DNA from: Anadara kagoshimensis
Taxonomy: Eukaryota > Mollusca > Bivalvia > Arcoida > Arcidae
Direction: 5' to 3'
DNA: 64,000 nt
Assembly: GCA_021292105.1 (NCBI GenBank)
Contig: CM037874.1
Coordinates: 31,698,800 to 31,762,799 of the forward strand
Part shown: piece by piece, positions 36,001 to 46,990 of the stretch
How the letters are laid out: each line of letters opens with the position of its first letter
Position numbering within the stretch: position 1 is the stretch's first letter
Translations under genes and position numbers: made by a program
Notes under the pieces: model-generated
What the model was told of the DNA's origin: nothing
The model's database searches: none
Seen by the model: only the letters and a program-made list of their open reading frames with translations

Positions 36001-37318
36001 TTAGTAGATTTTGTCTTAGCAGAAGTAGATTGTGTCTTAGAGGAAGACACGGTTGAAACAGCAGGTGGCTTAGGAGAAGTAGATTGTGTCTTAGAGGAAG
36101 ACTAGAATAGAATAAAATAATTTCAAATAAATAAATAAATAAATAAATAAATATTTGTTAAAAACAATAATTTCATAAATAAATTAATATTTGTAAAACA
36201 AATAAATAAATAACACTCTTTCTAATTTCAGGGTTAACCCAGAAAAGGCAGGAGATTCAGAAAAAGAAACAGAACATTCTGTTTGTTTACATATATATGG
36301 CCGATATTTCGATCTATTTTGACGACAAGACCAACTGCCGCGCCCAAAGTTCTCATAAGTTATCAAACTTTTTATATAACAATTAGTATGCATTGATAGA
36401 TAAATATCATATTTATCCTGTGAAAATTTCATGCCCCATTATTATGGATTATAGGAGAAATCGATCTAAATGCAAACTTCACTCTGAAAATTTGGATTTG
36501 ACGTCTCCAACTGCCGCACCAAGAATTCTCCAAAATTATAAAAGTAATAATAATGAACTTAATATTTTTCGATAGATAAATATCATATTTAGATGCCATG
36601 AAAATTTTATGGCTCAATATTTTCTAATATAAGAGAAATCGATAAAAAACAAAATTCACTCTGAAAAAATTGGCTTGAGCGCGGCAGTTCAGCCGCACCA
36701 ACATTTTGATCAATATTTTTAAAAATACTTATTTTTAATTAAAATCCAAAGAGAATTTAGTACAAATACCTATGCGCGGCAAGTGTGTAAAATTTTATTA
36801 AAAAATATTTAGTTTTTAAAGTGATATTGTGTGTAATGTGAAAATTGGGTGCGGGTGCGGCAGTGCGGGTGACACTTTTCGAATACTGCCTCATTTCCCT
36901 CGTTCTGCGCGCCCTCTAGCGTTAATTTGTGTTTTGGTTGTTGATTTGAGTTTTGATTTTGGTTGTTGATTGAGTTTTGATTTGCGAGTTTGGATTTGAT
37001 TGTTGATTTAATGTTGATGTTGATTTGAGAGTTGATTGTTGGTTTGAGGCTTGATTGCTGATTTATGAAATTGTGTTATTGATTTAATTTTCGAATTATT
37101 GATTTTTGAATTTTGTTTAGTGATTTTAATTTTAATTATTGATTTATTTTTATTGTTATTTTAAAATATTTGATTAATTCACAGCTTTTTTATTATTAAT
37201 TTTTGAATTTTGTTTAGTGATTTTAATTTTTTAATTATTGATTTATTTTTTATTGTTATTTTTTAAAATATTTGATTAATTCTCAGCTTTTGTATTTTTG
37301 CCCTGATGGCTGCCCATA
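33019..37318 (-). mobile_element. 4.3-kb DNA transposon with about 1-kb TIRs and 6-bp target duplication
   Basis: The ends TATGGGCAGCCATCAGGGCA are inverted, with similarity continuing about 1.03 kb inward (to about 34055 and 36285). Target duplication CAGTAG at 33013-33018 and 37319-37324. TAT...ATA termini with a 6-bp duplication recall the IS3EU group as I remember it; the transposase motifs look Mutator-like, so the superfamily is open. The TIRs are AT-rich with TAAATCAATAATTAAAAAAT-type repeats near each outer end. Confidence 0.8.
34154..36110 (-). pseudogene. Transposase of the 4.3-kb element, broken, with C-terminal PHD-like finger
   Basis: In coding order (right to left): a Ser/Thr/Lys-rich repeated linker at 36110-35790 (SKTKS, VSTVS), a conserved block at 35790-35486 (CHIYQFSHETLSSKELKSIV; SYFWVIKG), a block near 35150-34890 with LSYDTTFLLGDFLCQCLFLD (first catalytic Asp), VIIVTDREDSI at about 34820-34790 (second Asp), an F-C-W-N-H motif at 34735, and at 34265-34154 a Cys-rich segment SCEFCTKWFHNSCVGL...FTCDNC that fits the C-terminal half of a PHD finger. 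D...TDRE...CxxH resembles MULE-type DDE transposases. At least three frame breaks; not functional as read. Confidence 0.7.
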
Positions 37319-37815
37319 CAGTAGGCAATACTTTCGTAGATAATTAGTATTCTGTGGGGTCTGTTTACTTAAATGACGTCACTGCACGGGGTCCCCAAAA
37401 CCGAGCTTTTTGATTTGGATTTACGGGAGGTGTATTACAAACTCGCCGATATCTCCCTTCTTTCGGCATGGATTTTTATAAAATTTTCGCATTAAGTCAT
37501 ATTTCAGTATGGAGAATAACAGATGTAAAAATCAAAAATCGTTACAGGTACTGTTTAATATTAAAACACACACAGAAATTGCCAATCTGCTGTTGACATA
37601 TAATATTTGTCAATAGATAATCAATATGTATATGAATAAAGTTAGGGTAAAGTTAAACCAAACATAAATATATAGTATTACACAGATGTTTCCTAATGGT
37701 AATTAAAATGTAACTGAGATTTTCACTACAACACCTAAATAATAAAACGGTTGTTAATGAACAAACAATTTTTGGATGACAGTCGAAGATTACACATCAC
37801 TGTTCACCATACAAA

Positions 37816-39370
37816 ATGGTTTCTGTTACTACTACCGTCTGTATGACAGTTGTTTTTCTAACAGTTGTTGGTGCTCATAATGGAACTGGAAGAGCTAAAA
37901 CAGTTGAAAACATTTTAAAACTTCTACTGAAATTATCTGGAAACAAACATGACCTTCAAGGTAAGCTAAACGTACATGCATTTTAATTTGTTAAATTTAT
38001 ATTTGATGCTACATAGTTCTCTATTGGAAGTTGACTTGTTTAACGTAATTTAAAATTTCGGTTTGGGATTGTGGTTTGGATATGGATTACAATGTTTCTT
38101 TTGGATTTTTCACTGTATCCAAAACTACACTGGATTAACTATGTTTGACTTCCATTATTCCATGTTTCCTTAATTCTAAATTTTGATTACACATGTGGCG
38201 AGTGTAACTCAACAAGAGGTTCTTACCCTTCTGGAACACCCGTACTCGCTTTACTGGTGGCAGTTCCATTCAATTTAGTTTAATTTGACCTGCCAGTTCT
38301 AAAGATTTTACTTTCCTTTGGTATTGTGGTTTGGACATAGACCGGTATGTTTTTTTTATTTACGTACAAATAAATGTATCAATTAAGTCTATAATATTTC
38401 ATTAAAGTATCTCGTAGAATATTATTTATTACTGTTACTGCGTTTCTAGTATTTGTAATGTCTTTGCCTTTCGTTTTAGGAGTAGCGTGGTTATGATATT
38501 TCATTCATATCAAAGGGTGAAATCGGAGTGCACGGAGGACACCACCAATTTTCTTCGAGCAGACTGACAAACTTTTTTCCACTGGGATCTGTACTCGTTC
38601 CAAACTAGAAATGAGAGGCGTTTGAAAACTTTCAGTTTTTATTTCAAACTTCACGGATGTATCTAGCTAAACAAAACGTATTTACTCTTTCGGGGCACTT
38701 GCCTCACCTTTCTGTTTGACGTTCACGTGCTTCACATCATTTACCAGTTTTCAAAGTTTTTACTTTGCTTTTGTGATTGTGATTTGGATGGCATGTATAT
38801 GTTTGATGTTTTTGCAATACGATCTGGAAATGATATAAAATAATTTCTTGCGTAGCAAGTTTTGAAGCACTTACTGCAAAATCAGTCAAATGTTGAAGTT
38901 GTTTGGTCTTATCCAGGCATATTTCTGTTCCCTTTTCTACTTAAATAATATTCTCTTTTTCTTTTATTTTAGATCATGTAGCTTTTTCGGCGTCTTTGTC
39001 ACATGATATAACCAACAATAAAGTAAAGCATTACAAGGTTGTATTTGATAAAATAATAACCAACATCGGTAACGGTTATAATTCAAAGACGGGAATATTT
39101 ACTGTTCCATGTGACGGACTATATGTCTTCCACTGGACCATCCTTACACGCCCTGGAACTATATTTGATACCGAATTAGTTGTCAATGGGATTCCTAAAA
39201 GGAGAAATGCTGCTGATGCTGGAGGTGGAAAATCTTGGAACAGTGGATCAAGCATGGTCACGCTTCCTTTACACAAGAATGACCAAGTATGGATCAGAAA
39301 ATTCACAACTCTTGGGAACACAATTCATGGCAATTATTGGCCAGGATTTTCCGGATATAGACTGGCTTGA
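37816..39370 (+). CDS. Secreted globular-head C1q-domain protein, two exons, apparently intact
   Basis: Exons 37816-37960 and 38973-39370 join in phase 1 (G/AT makes Asp) to give a 180-residue protein. Residues 1-20 (MVSVTTTVCMTVVFLTVVGA) look like a signal peptide. A short polar helix with NGT follows, then a C1q jelly roll of about 130 residues with HVAFSA, NIGNGYNSKTGIFTVP, GLYVFHWTI, SSMVTLPL and a terminal GNYWPGFSGYRLA. Known C1q-like proteins of this secreted type act as recognition molecules in bivalve haemolymph; that role is inferred. A cysteine replaces Ser in VPCDGLYVF compared with the paralogs at 47.4 and 53.0 kb. A polyadenylation signal AATAAA lies at 39569. The intron and flanks carry tails of a retroelement family. 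This is the first gene of cassette copy 1. Confidence 0.85.
38037..38810 (+). mobile_element. Two retroelement tails in the intron of the short C1q gene
   Basis: 38037-38360 (ACATGTGGCGAGTGTAACTC, CCCTTCTGGAACACCC, ACTGGTGGCAGTTC) and 38640-38810 (GATGTATCTAGCTAAACAAA) match the plus-strand tail family. Paralogous partial copies occur at 52170-52300 and 52560-52740. Confidence 0.6.
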
Positions 39371-39860
39371 GTTTATCTACACTTCCATTTTGTCCATATA
39401 ATTTTCCGAGAACGAATTTGAGATGTTTTTTTTAAATTTGTCGAACCTAAAAAAATCTTGCATCGTCATGTTTTATGGTATTTATCTTATCTTTCTTGCA
39501 TAACGGCATTAAAATTATATGGATTAATTTGTTTTAATTGTATTTTATGACATTCTCAATTTCAATTAAATAAATCGAAAATATAAAATTCATATCGAAA
39601 AGTCAACACATAAATGTTCACAAAGACTTAGCTTGATCTAAATATAGAAAGAAAAGTACATAAGTCTCAAGCACAAGAAAGTTTTGTCTTGTTTCTTGGT
39701 TCTAACCATTTTTCAAAATGTACCAGAGTCTCAAAAGGAAAAAAAGAACATGGCAAGTAAAGCATGTAACTACTATACAGCCACAAACTTTAGAGGAACA
39801 CTTAGTCCAATTTGAGTTGTATATTCGAATGAATGTACAATAGAGTAACAGATACAGAAT

Positions 39861-40567
39861 AAACTGACTGATGACCAACGGCATCTGATATCACGGTATT
39901 GTTATTGTTGATAATAAACTGACTGATAACCAACGACATCTGATATCACGGTATTGTTATTGTTGATAATAAACTGACTGATGACCAACGACATCTGATA
40001 TCACGGTATTGTTATTGTTGATAATAAACTGACTGATGACCAACGGCATCTGATATCACGGTATTGTTATTGTTGATAATAAACTGACTGATGACCAACG
40101 GCATCTGATATCACGGTATTGTTATTGTTGATAATAAACTGACCGATGACCAACGGCATCTGATATCACTGTATTCATGTTTTTGCTAATAAACTGACCG
40201 ATGACCAAATGACATCTGATGTCACGGTATTGTTATTGTTGATAATAAACTGACCGATGACCAAATGACATCTGATATCACGGTATTGTTATTGTTGATA
40301 ATAAACTGACCGATGACCAAATGACATCTGATATCACTGTATTCATGTTTTTGCTAATAAACTGACCGATGACCAAATGACATCTGATGTCACGGTATTG
40401 TTATTGTTGATAATAAACTGACCGATGACCAAATGACATCTGATATCACGGTATTGTTATTGTTGATAATAAACTGACCGATGACCAACGGCATCTGATA
40501 TCACTGTATTCATGTTTTTGCTAATAAACTGACCGATGACCAAATGACATCTGATGTCACGGTATTG
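39861..40567 (+). repeat. Minisatellite, 55-bp unit, about 12-13 copies
   Basis: Unit AAACTGACTGATGACCAACG plus GGCATCTGATATCACGGTAT and TGTTATTGTTGATAAT, period 55 bp in the first part, with variant units (CAAATGACATC; ATTCATGTTTTTGCTAAT) in the second. Cassette copy 2 has a single partial unit at 54466-54510. Confidence 0.93.
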
Positions 40568-40599
40568 TTGATAAGCATAATGTCTCGATATCTCTGTAT

Positions 40600-43260
40600 T
40601 GCCCTGCTTGTATTTGGCGTCCTATAGTTTCATGTTCCTTTGATTCTAAATTTCATTTTTATATAAAGCGGTTATAGGTAACTCTACAGGATGTACCTAA
40701 TCTTCGAAGGCCCCGGCCTCACTTCCCTTCTAGTGCAACAGAATTGTGAAAATGTTGGATTTTTTAAAAGCATGAACCTTAGCATGATCATAGTTCAAGA
40801 TATGTTCCCATAAAAAAAACAATAATAACAAAATGACCATCACAAAAAATCACATTATTCGGATTTAAAAGTTGATAGTAACCATTTTGTTTATAAATAT
40901 ACAGGTTTGTTTTTTATCTGTTTATGATTTTAAATGGCAAATGGTGATTTAAAATTCAAAATAGATGCCATTTCCAATATGACGGGCAAAATAAAGACAA
41001 ATGTAGCTCTAAAACACTTCTGTGCTATTTTCAAACCATTATTGTAAGAAAACATTTTTGTATATGACCAGTGTTTTTGTAAATAATCTAAATATCTTGC
41101 AAAACTGAAATTCAAATAAGAAATGCCATAATGGAAATGTATTTAACAAACTTTAAATACATATCATATGATTTGGCAGCCACTTTATTCGCCATATTGA
41201 AAATGGCGATCAAATCGGATTTTTATGACCCCATATCTAAATCTCCACGTCAAGAACTATAATCATGCCAAGTTTAATGTTTTAATAAAAAAGCCTCACA
41301 ATGAAGATCACAATCCCCCTTGTATATATAAAACATGAGTTTAAATCGTCATTTAAAAAGGAGGTTCTTACCTTTCTGAAGGACAGGGCCTTACCTTCTT
41401 GGAATTAGTTTAAGCTTTTTACATAATTTCCCTGTTTTTAAACTGTTGACTGGTACATGAAAAAATATGGTATGTTTGTTTTAAAAACATTCTGCAAAGC
41501 TAGCAATATCCTCCACGAGTGAGGTCAAAATTGGGATGAACAGATTCGACCTTATAACCCCACATACAGGGCGAGAACTCTACCAACTGAGCTTCCGTAG
41601 TAGTGGATTATTAAGTGATAAAACGTATGTTCTGTATGTAGAACTGAATGATTCGTCTTCTCTCTCCAGATTTAGCAATGTTCTGCATATATATTAACCA
41701 CAATCCCAAAAACAAAGTATCAGCATTGAAACTTACAAATTAGATTAACAACGTGAACTAACACAAGGGAAATTGTTACGTTGTAAATAGCTGATGTATT
41801 GCTGATGACACGTTAAACACCTTTAAATTCTTCGATACATCTTTGTACGTTTCATAACAAACGACTAAACCCTCGAGCAGTATCTTTGGCAAATAAAATG
41901 ATAATTATATGTCCTGTTTTGAGCACCATTATATGATTAGTTGGTTGGTTTAGCAATTTTTTAGCTATTCGCGACGAGAACTATTTTCTAAATTTCTATG
42001 GATTAATCTATGAACAATTTAGTGTACGCCTGTGAAGTGCGAGCGTGTTGTATGGTCTGCCTTGTACTAGCGCGCACTCAGGGCGACTTTGACGTGCAAG
42101 CTTAGTCAGTACACCACAGACAAGCGTACCACTCCAATCTTCACATTATACTAATACCAGGGAACCAGTAAAAACTAACGGCAAGGAGAATTTTCTTTGT
42201 CATATGTGGTCTGAGCGGGGCTCGAATCACAGTGATGCGGTATCCTGGATTAGCGGATTAACGTCTTATCTATTCGTCCTCACCAATATATGATAAATTG
42301 CATGCAAACAAATAAACGCACCGTGGTCGACCAGAACCATAGCTGAAACCATACAACCATACAACCTACCACTTTCTGTATGGATAGTAACGCCCATCTA
42401 GTCGTTTGGTATGAAATCTGACTGCGTCAGTGGTAGAACGTCCGACTGGGAAGCGGAAGATCGTGGGTTCGGACATGGTTCAGGTTATAATTAAAACTTT
42501 AAATTGAGATAATGCTTATTCGCTCATTATTAGCAGGCAGAATGTGGGAATGGTTCGTCTGATGAGTAGAGGGTTGTGGATTCATTCAAATTCTGTCAAG
42601 GCCATACATCAGACTTTAAATTTCAGCTACTACTTTTTCGCCCGGTGCTCAGTATTAAGAGGGCAGCACCTTAACTCGCCGAGTCCTCGCCAGTTTATGG
42701 ATGACTATAACATTTAAACGTACGTCATACTGTTTCGATGAGTCGGTAATTAAGTGACCTTGACTGCACGCTGATACATGAGAGAACACAAAATAATCTT
42801 AAACATTTTTAAGCATACACGATTTGGTTTTTTAGATTAAGTATTAGCATCATGTTTAAACTTTACAAAATAGTGTCCAGAAATAAGGTACAAAAGCCAC
42901 TAAAACGTTTATTGCCAGTCAAAAATATATTTAAACATTTTAAAGAAAAATATAACAGTGTAAATAGAATATAACTTTGTGTTGTTACATACTAAATGTT
43001 GTACTGGTTCAATTAAAAGTTTTTAGGATAAGAATAGCTTGGAGAAACCATATGATCCGTTTGTTATGCATTCAGTTTCTTCTAAATTTCAAAATTAGTG
43101 CATGTATACTCTGTCAAAATACATTTTACATAGACAAACAATTTACCATAGGCAAGGGTCAGTTAATAAGTAACCAGTCTAAATTATTTCTGATTAACAC
43201 CCCCTTTTTTATCTCGACACAACAACCATCTAATGTGATGTACATAAAATAACGGTGCTA
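40600..43260. other. Cassette spacer with SINE-like heads, copy 1
   Basis: No protein gene. tRNA-like heads occur at about 41515-41605 and 42195-42285 (minus; B boxes GGTCGAATCTG and GATTCGAGCCCC) and at 42424-42480 (plus; A box TCAGTGGTAGAACG, B box GTGGGTTCGGAC). The plus-strand one leads a SINE-like body to about 42720. Paralogous copies lie at 55495-55585, 56095-56185 and 56328-56640. Confidence 0.5.
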
Positions 43261-43439
43261 AAATAACATCACACCAGAACTGAAAGACTGCTTTCCTTTG
43301 ACCCATTTGTCAACTGTCTTCACGACTTCTTTGTCAGACCCGGAAATTCCTTCCATAGATATCATTTTCCATTTTTTGGACTAGGAAGTCGCTAGAAGCT
43401 AAGTTATACGAATAGGCATAATGTGATATTAACTCATAA

Positions 43440-44199
43440 CTGTATAGCTCTACACAATCCATAGCGACTTTGCAAATGTGGGTTTTCTTGTTGTCCTGCT
43501 GTACAAATAATTTTTGGAGAGTTTACTTCGTTTTCTACGGATGGTGGTTCTCAGATTGTCTCGCAAAGGTCCATAGAACACTCCTCTCATTTTAATTTTT
43601 TTTTGTTAAGAAGTCACACAGAATAACACTTTCAGCGTCCCAAAATACTGTAGCCATCACCTTTGTCAGCACATAGCTGCGTCTTGAATTTCTTTGGCCC
43701 CGAGGACACATGCCAAACACACTGATAGCTGACAGTGAGCTTTTTTATCTGACTCACGTGTGAAACCTTATTTGCCAGCTTCAAAATTCTAATTAGGTCG
43801 GAGTAGTTATAATTTTTTCACTTTATAAACATGAATAATAAACTTGTCCTGTGTGTATTTTCTATCGTTTTTTTGGTTCATTTTCCTTTTCTAATTTTGG
43901 TTGCACGTTTGTAGTTATATAGTTGTCATAATTTACACCTAATTTTATACAAACTCAAAATATACCCATTCTAGAATGACCCAGTAACTCTCCGGACATA
44001 AAACCCATAGAAGATCCGTGGATTATTATAAGAGAGGATGTTGCTAAGTATAACAATGAGTCTTTAAGGTGGGTTTAAGGATCCTTAAAGGTGACTTTTC
44101 TTCTTGTGCATCTTAACTCTTTAGCTCCGTAAATACAGAAACATTGGTAAAATTTCTTTTCGGAAAATTAGAAGTTAAGTTACTTTTTGAACGGACCTG
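43440..44199 (+). mobile_element. Tc1-like transposon remnant, copy 1
   Basis: The plus strand at about 43977-44030 encodes PSNSPDIKPIEDPW, matching the SPDLNPIEHLW signature of Tc1 transposases. It ends at a TIR-like TACTTTTTGAACGGACCTG followed by TATA. The 5' part is missing. Confidence 0.6.
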
Positions 44200-44422
44200 T
44201 ATACTATGGTCGCAACAAAGTTATAACTACTCTGTAAGTTAAAGTGTCTCATCCTGTTTTCATTTAACAAGTGCTTTTACAGATTTCAATAATTATTTGC
44301 AGTTGATACGCAGCTCTCAAAACGCGGTAATAATTACTTTAAAATGATTTTTTAAGTAGCGAGTATTACATTATCAAAAGAATAAATGGATGAGACTTGA
44401 ACAAGGTCCGTTTTGTACAATG

Positions 44423-44430
44423 TATAAATA
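44423..44430 (+). promoter_or_regulatory. TATA box candidate of the copy 1 coiled-coil C1q gene
   Basis: TATAAATA stands 60 bp upstream of the leader ATG at 44490. The paralogous site in copy 2 (58924-58931) reads TACAAATA, so copy 2 may have a weaker core promoter. Confidence 0.4.
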
Positions 44431-44845
44431 GTGGGAAAAATTAGAAGTTATCATTCTGTTTAAGAAAACATATACTAAGTATTAAGAAAATGTGGAATAA
44501 AAGTTCATATTGGTTAGTTAAGTTTTATTTCGCGGCCATAGTGCTATTGATGGACAGAGTAGTGGACAGTCAATATGATAATATCAACCCTTTTACACAC
44601 AGGGATACAAATAATGCAGCGGGTAGGCATTCTTCATATTTATTTTCATAAATTAATCATTTTATTTTTTTTCTGTTTGGTTCTAGTAATTTACATGTTA
44701 ATTTAGTAACGTTTTGCCATTACGTTATCTTGTTTTCGTTGCATCTAATAATCTCCATATGAATTAAGTTATTTAAAAACTTCAGTTCATTTTAATTGTT
44801 CATTAAGTTCGGTTCAATCATAAATGTTTTGATCAAAGATAAAAA

Positions 44846-45080
44846 TATACAGGCAAACAACATTGACATGTCCGCTTGACCTTTACTTTAAATATTTATT
44901 ACGGACGAGTGCAATTATATATAGGGAACAAAAGTATTATTTTATCTACACATCATTGAACCCGTGCATGGTATACGTATTACCTGTGAATCTTAATATT
45001 ACCCATGTTTGGGGTGGACCCTCCTTTATGAATATTTCTGGTTAAAGGTCAAGCGGTCAGGTCAATGCTGTTATCCTATA
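44846..45080. mobile_element. MITE of the GGCAAACAACATTGACC family in intron 1, copy 1 gene
   Basis: TATACAGGCAAACAACATTG at the left and GGTCAATGCTGTTATCCTAT at the right form TIRs of about 37 bp. The element ends 36 bp before the coiled-coil exon. The paralog lies at 59350-59585. Confidence 0.7.
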
Positions 45081-46136
45081 TATGTTTATATATTTGTTTT
45101 TATTCTTATTACTCAGCAAACTCTAATATAGACACAGAGGCTAGACAACGTCTAACAGCTTTAGAGGCGAAAATGGACTTGATATTAGCGGACAGAGTAA
45201 ACAGCAATAAAGCAGTGGATATGGTCGCAGATGTAATGAAGCTAATTATTGAAATCCAAAAACAAAATAATGAACTTACAACAGCTTTACATGGATTAGA
45301 AAATAATGTTAAATCAAACAAAAACGTTCAGGAGGAAATGCTAACTGATGTGAACCAAACCATCTTGAACCAACAACATAATTTTACAGCTGCTTTACAC
45401 GTGTTAGAAAATAAAGTAAAATCGGACATCGCCGCTCAAGCTAAGATGTTAATCATTGTGAACCAAACTATTTCGGATAACCTACATAATTTGACAGCTG
45501 CGTTACATAAATTAGAAAATAAAGTAGAATCAGTCAAACACGTTCAGGATGAAATGCTAACTGATGTGAACCAAACTATTTTTGATGAACTTCATAATTT
45601 GACATCTACTTTACATGGATTAGAAAAAAATGTTAAATCAAGTAAACACACTCAGGATGAAATGCTAAGTAATGTGAACCAAACTATCTTGAATCAGCAA
45701 CATAATTTAACGTCTGCGTTACATGTGTTAGATAATAAGGTAAAATCGGACACAGCCGTTCGAAAGAAGATGGTAGCCATTGTGAACCAAACCATCTTTA
45801 ATCAAACGCATGATTTGACTAGTATTGTGCTTGATCATATCACGGATACTAGGAATTTAAATGATAAAATTAACATTATTATACAACTCTCCAAAACCGC
45901 CTTTCAAATGACTTTGGTAAGTAATAACAAATTATACAGATATCAAATATCAATTAGACATTGAATAAGTTTTTAAACAAATTAGTAATATATTACGTAA
46001 TTTTACTGTAGAACGCATTTTATTGAATGGTCATATACAATGTTTGAATCGTTGTATATTCCCTATAACTTTACTATTGTGCAATGAAATTAGCCAAGGT
46101 TATAATTATACAGTTACCTATAACTGCAAAATAAGT

Positions 46137-46990
46137 AAGTTCCCACCAGGGAAGTGAGAACAAGTGCTCCGGAAGGGTAAGCCCCTCCTGTTTAGCTTAG
46201 AGTGTCAAATATATCCATAGTAATTTTGGATAAGATACAGCCACTTATCAACAACAATATGATTGGAACCATAAAACTCTTTGAGGGACTAGATACGCCT
46301 ACGCTTGTAATATTTCTTCGGGTATAATTCTTTTTTATTTTATACTTGTCCACTTTCATTTCCAATGCAGCAACCTGCTTATGGGTTATTTACTTCATAA
46401 TTAATACGCTATAGTAGAACGTTCCAACTATGGGAACTTTAAACGACGAAGCAGGATGCTTACAAATAAGTAGTTGGCCAAGGCATATTGCCACCTAGGC
46501 TTATTAGGGCCCTCAAAAAGTTTTATGACCGTCATCACAGTATTTTGATAATCAAACACAAACATACTAATCCATGTCCAAGTCACAATCCAGGAGCAAA
46601 GTAAAAACTTTGAAACTAAGAAGTTAGGTAAAACACGTGAACTTTCATCAGGGAAGTGAGGCCGGGTGCTCCGGAAGGGTAAGCACCTACTGTTTAGGTA
46701 GCTGCACCCGCCACGTGGTTTATCAAAATTTAATGAAAGGAACATGAAACTATGGGACGTCGAATATGTCAATGGTTATCCTGGACACATAGACATAAGA
46801 AAATTAACAATACTGATGACTGCCATAAAACATTTTGTTAGGCCTGAGAAGCCTAGACTTGCAATTTGCCTGAGTTAACAATTTCAGGATTACCCTGGAT
46901 ATCTTTAATTTCCAATAGTTCCATGTTTCTTTTTCACTTTCAATTTTTATTTGAAATCTGGTCGATGTAGCTAGCTAAACAGGAGGCGTG
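46137..46990 (-). mobile_element. Retroelement tails in intron 2 of the copy 1 coiled-coil gene
   Basis: Two minus-strand tail copies back to back (46137-46510 and 46550-46890) with CACCAGGGAAGTGAG, GGTGCTCCGGAAGGGTAAGC and CAAGTCACAATCCAGGAGCA, then a short plus-strand tail (46890-47000, TAGCTAGCTAAACAGGAGGC). The open frame across the junction is not a host gene. Confidence 0.65.

Larger units (their letters stand above)
32364..37554. mobile_element. TTAA-flanked DNA element (piggyBac/Kolobok-type target) holding a nested transposon
   Basis: Ends AGAGTACCTGTAACGA and, inverted, ACAGTACCTGTAACGA, flanked by TTAA at 32360-32363 and 37555-37558. Its own sequence (about 890 bp) is split by the element at 33019-37318. 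GTGACGTCATTTAAGTA near 32531 is inverted near 37368. The paralogous site at about 51955-51993 is empty with one TTAA-like site. No transposase of its own is seen. Confidence 0.8.

Noticed and set aside
42424-42490. Possible tRNA gene
   Set aside because: A and B boxes are good but acceptor and anticodon stems do not pair well, and a SINE-like body follows; called a SINE head.
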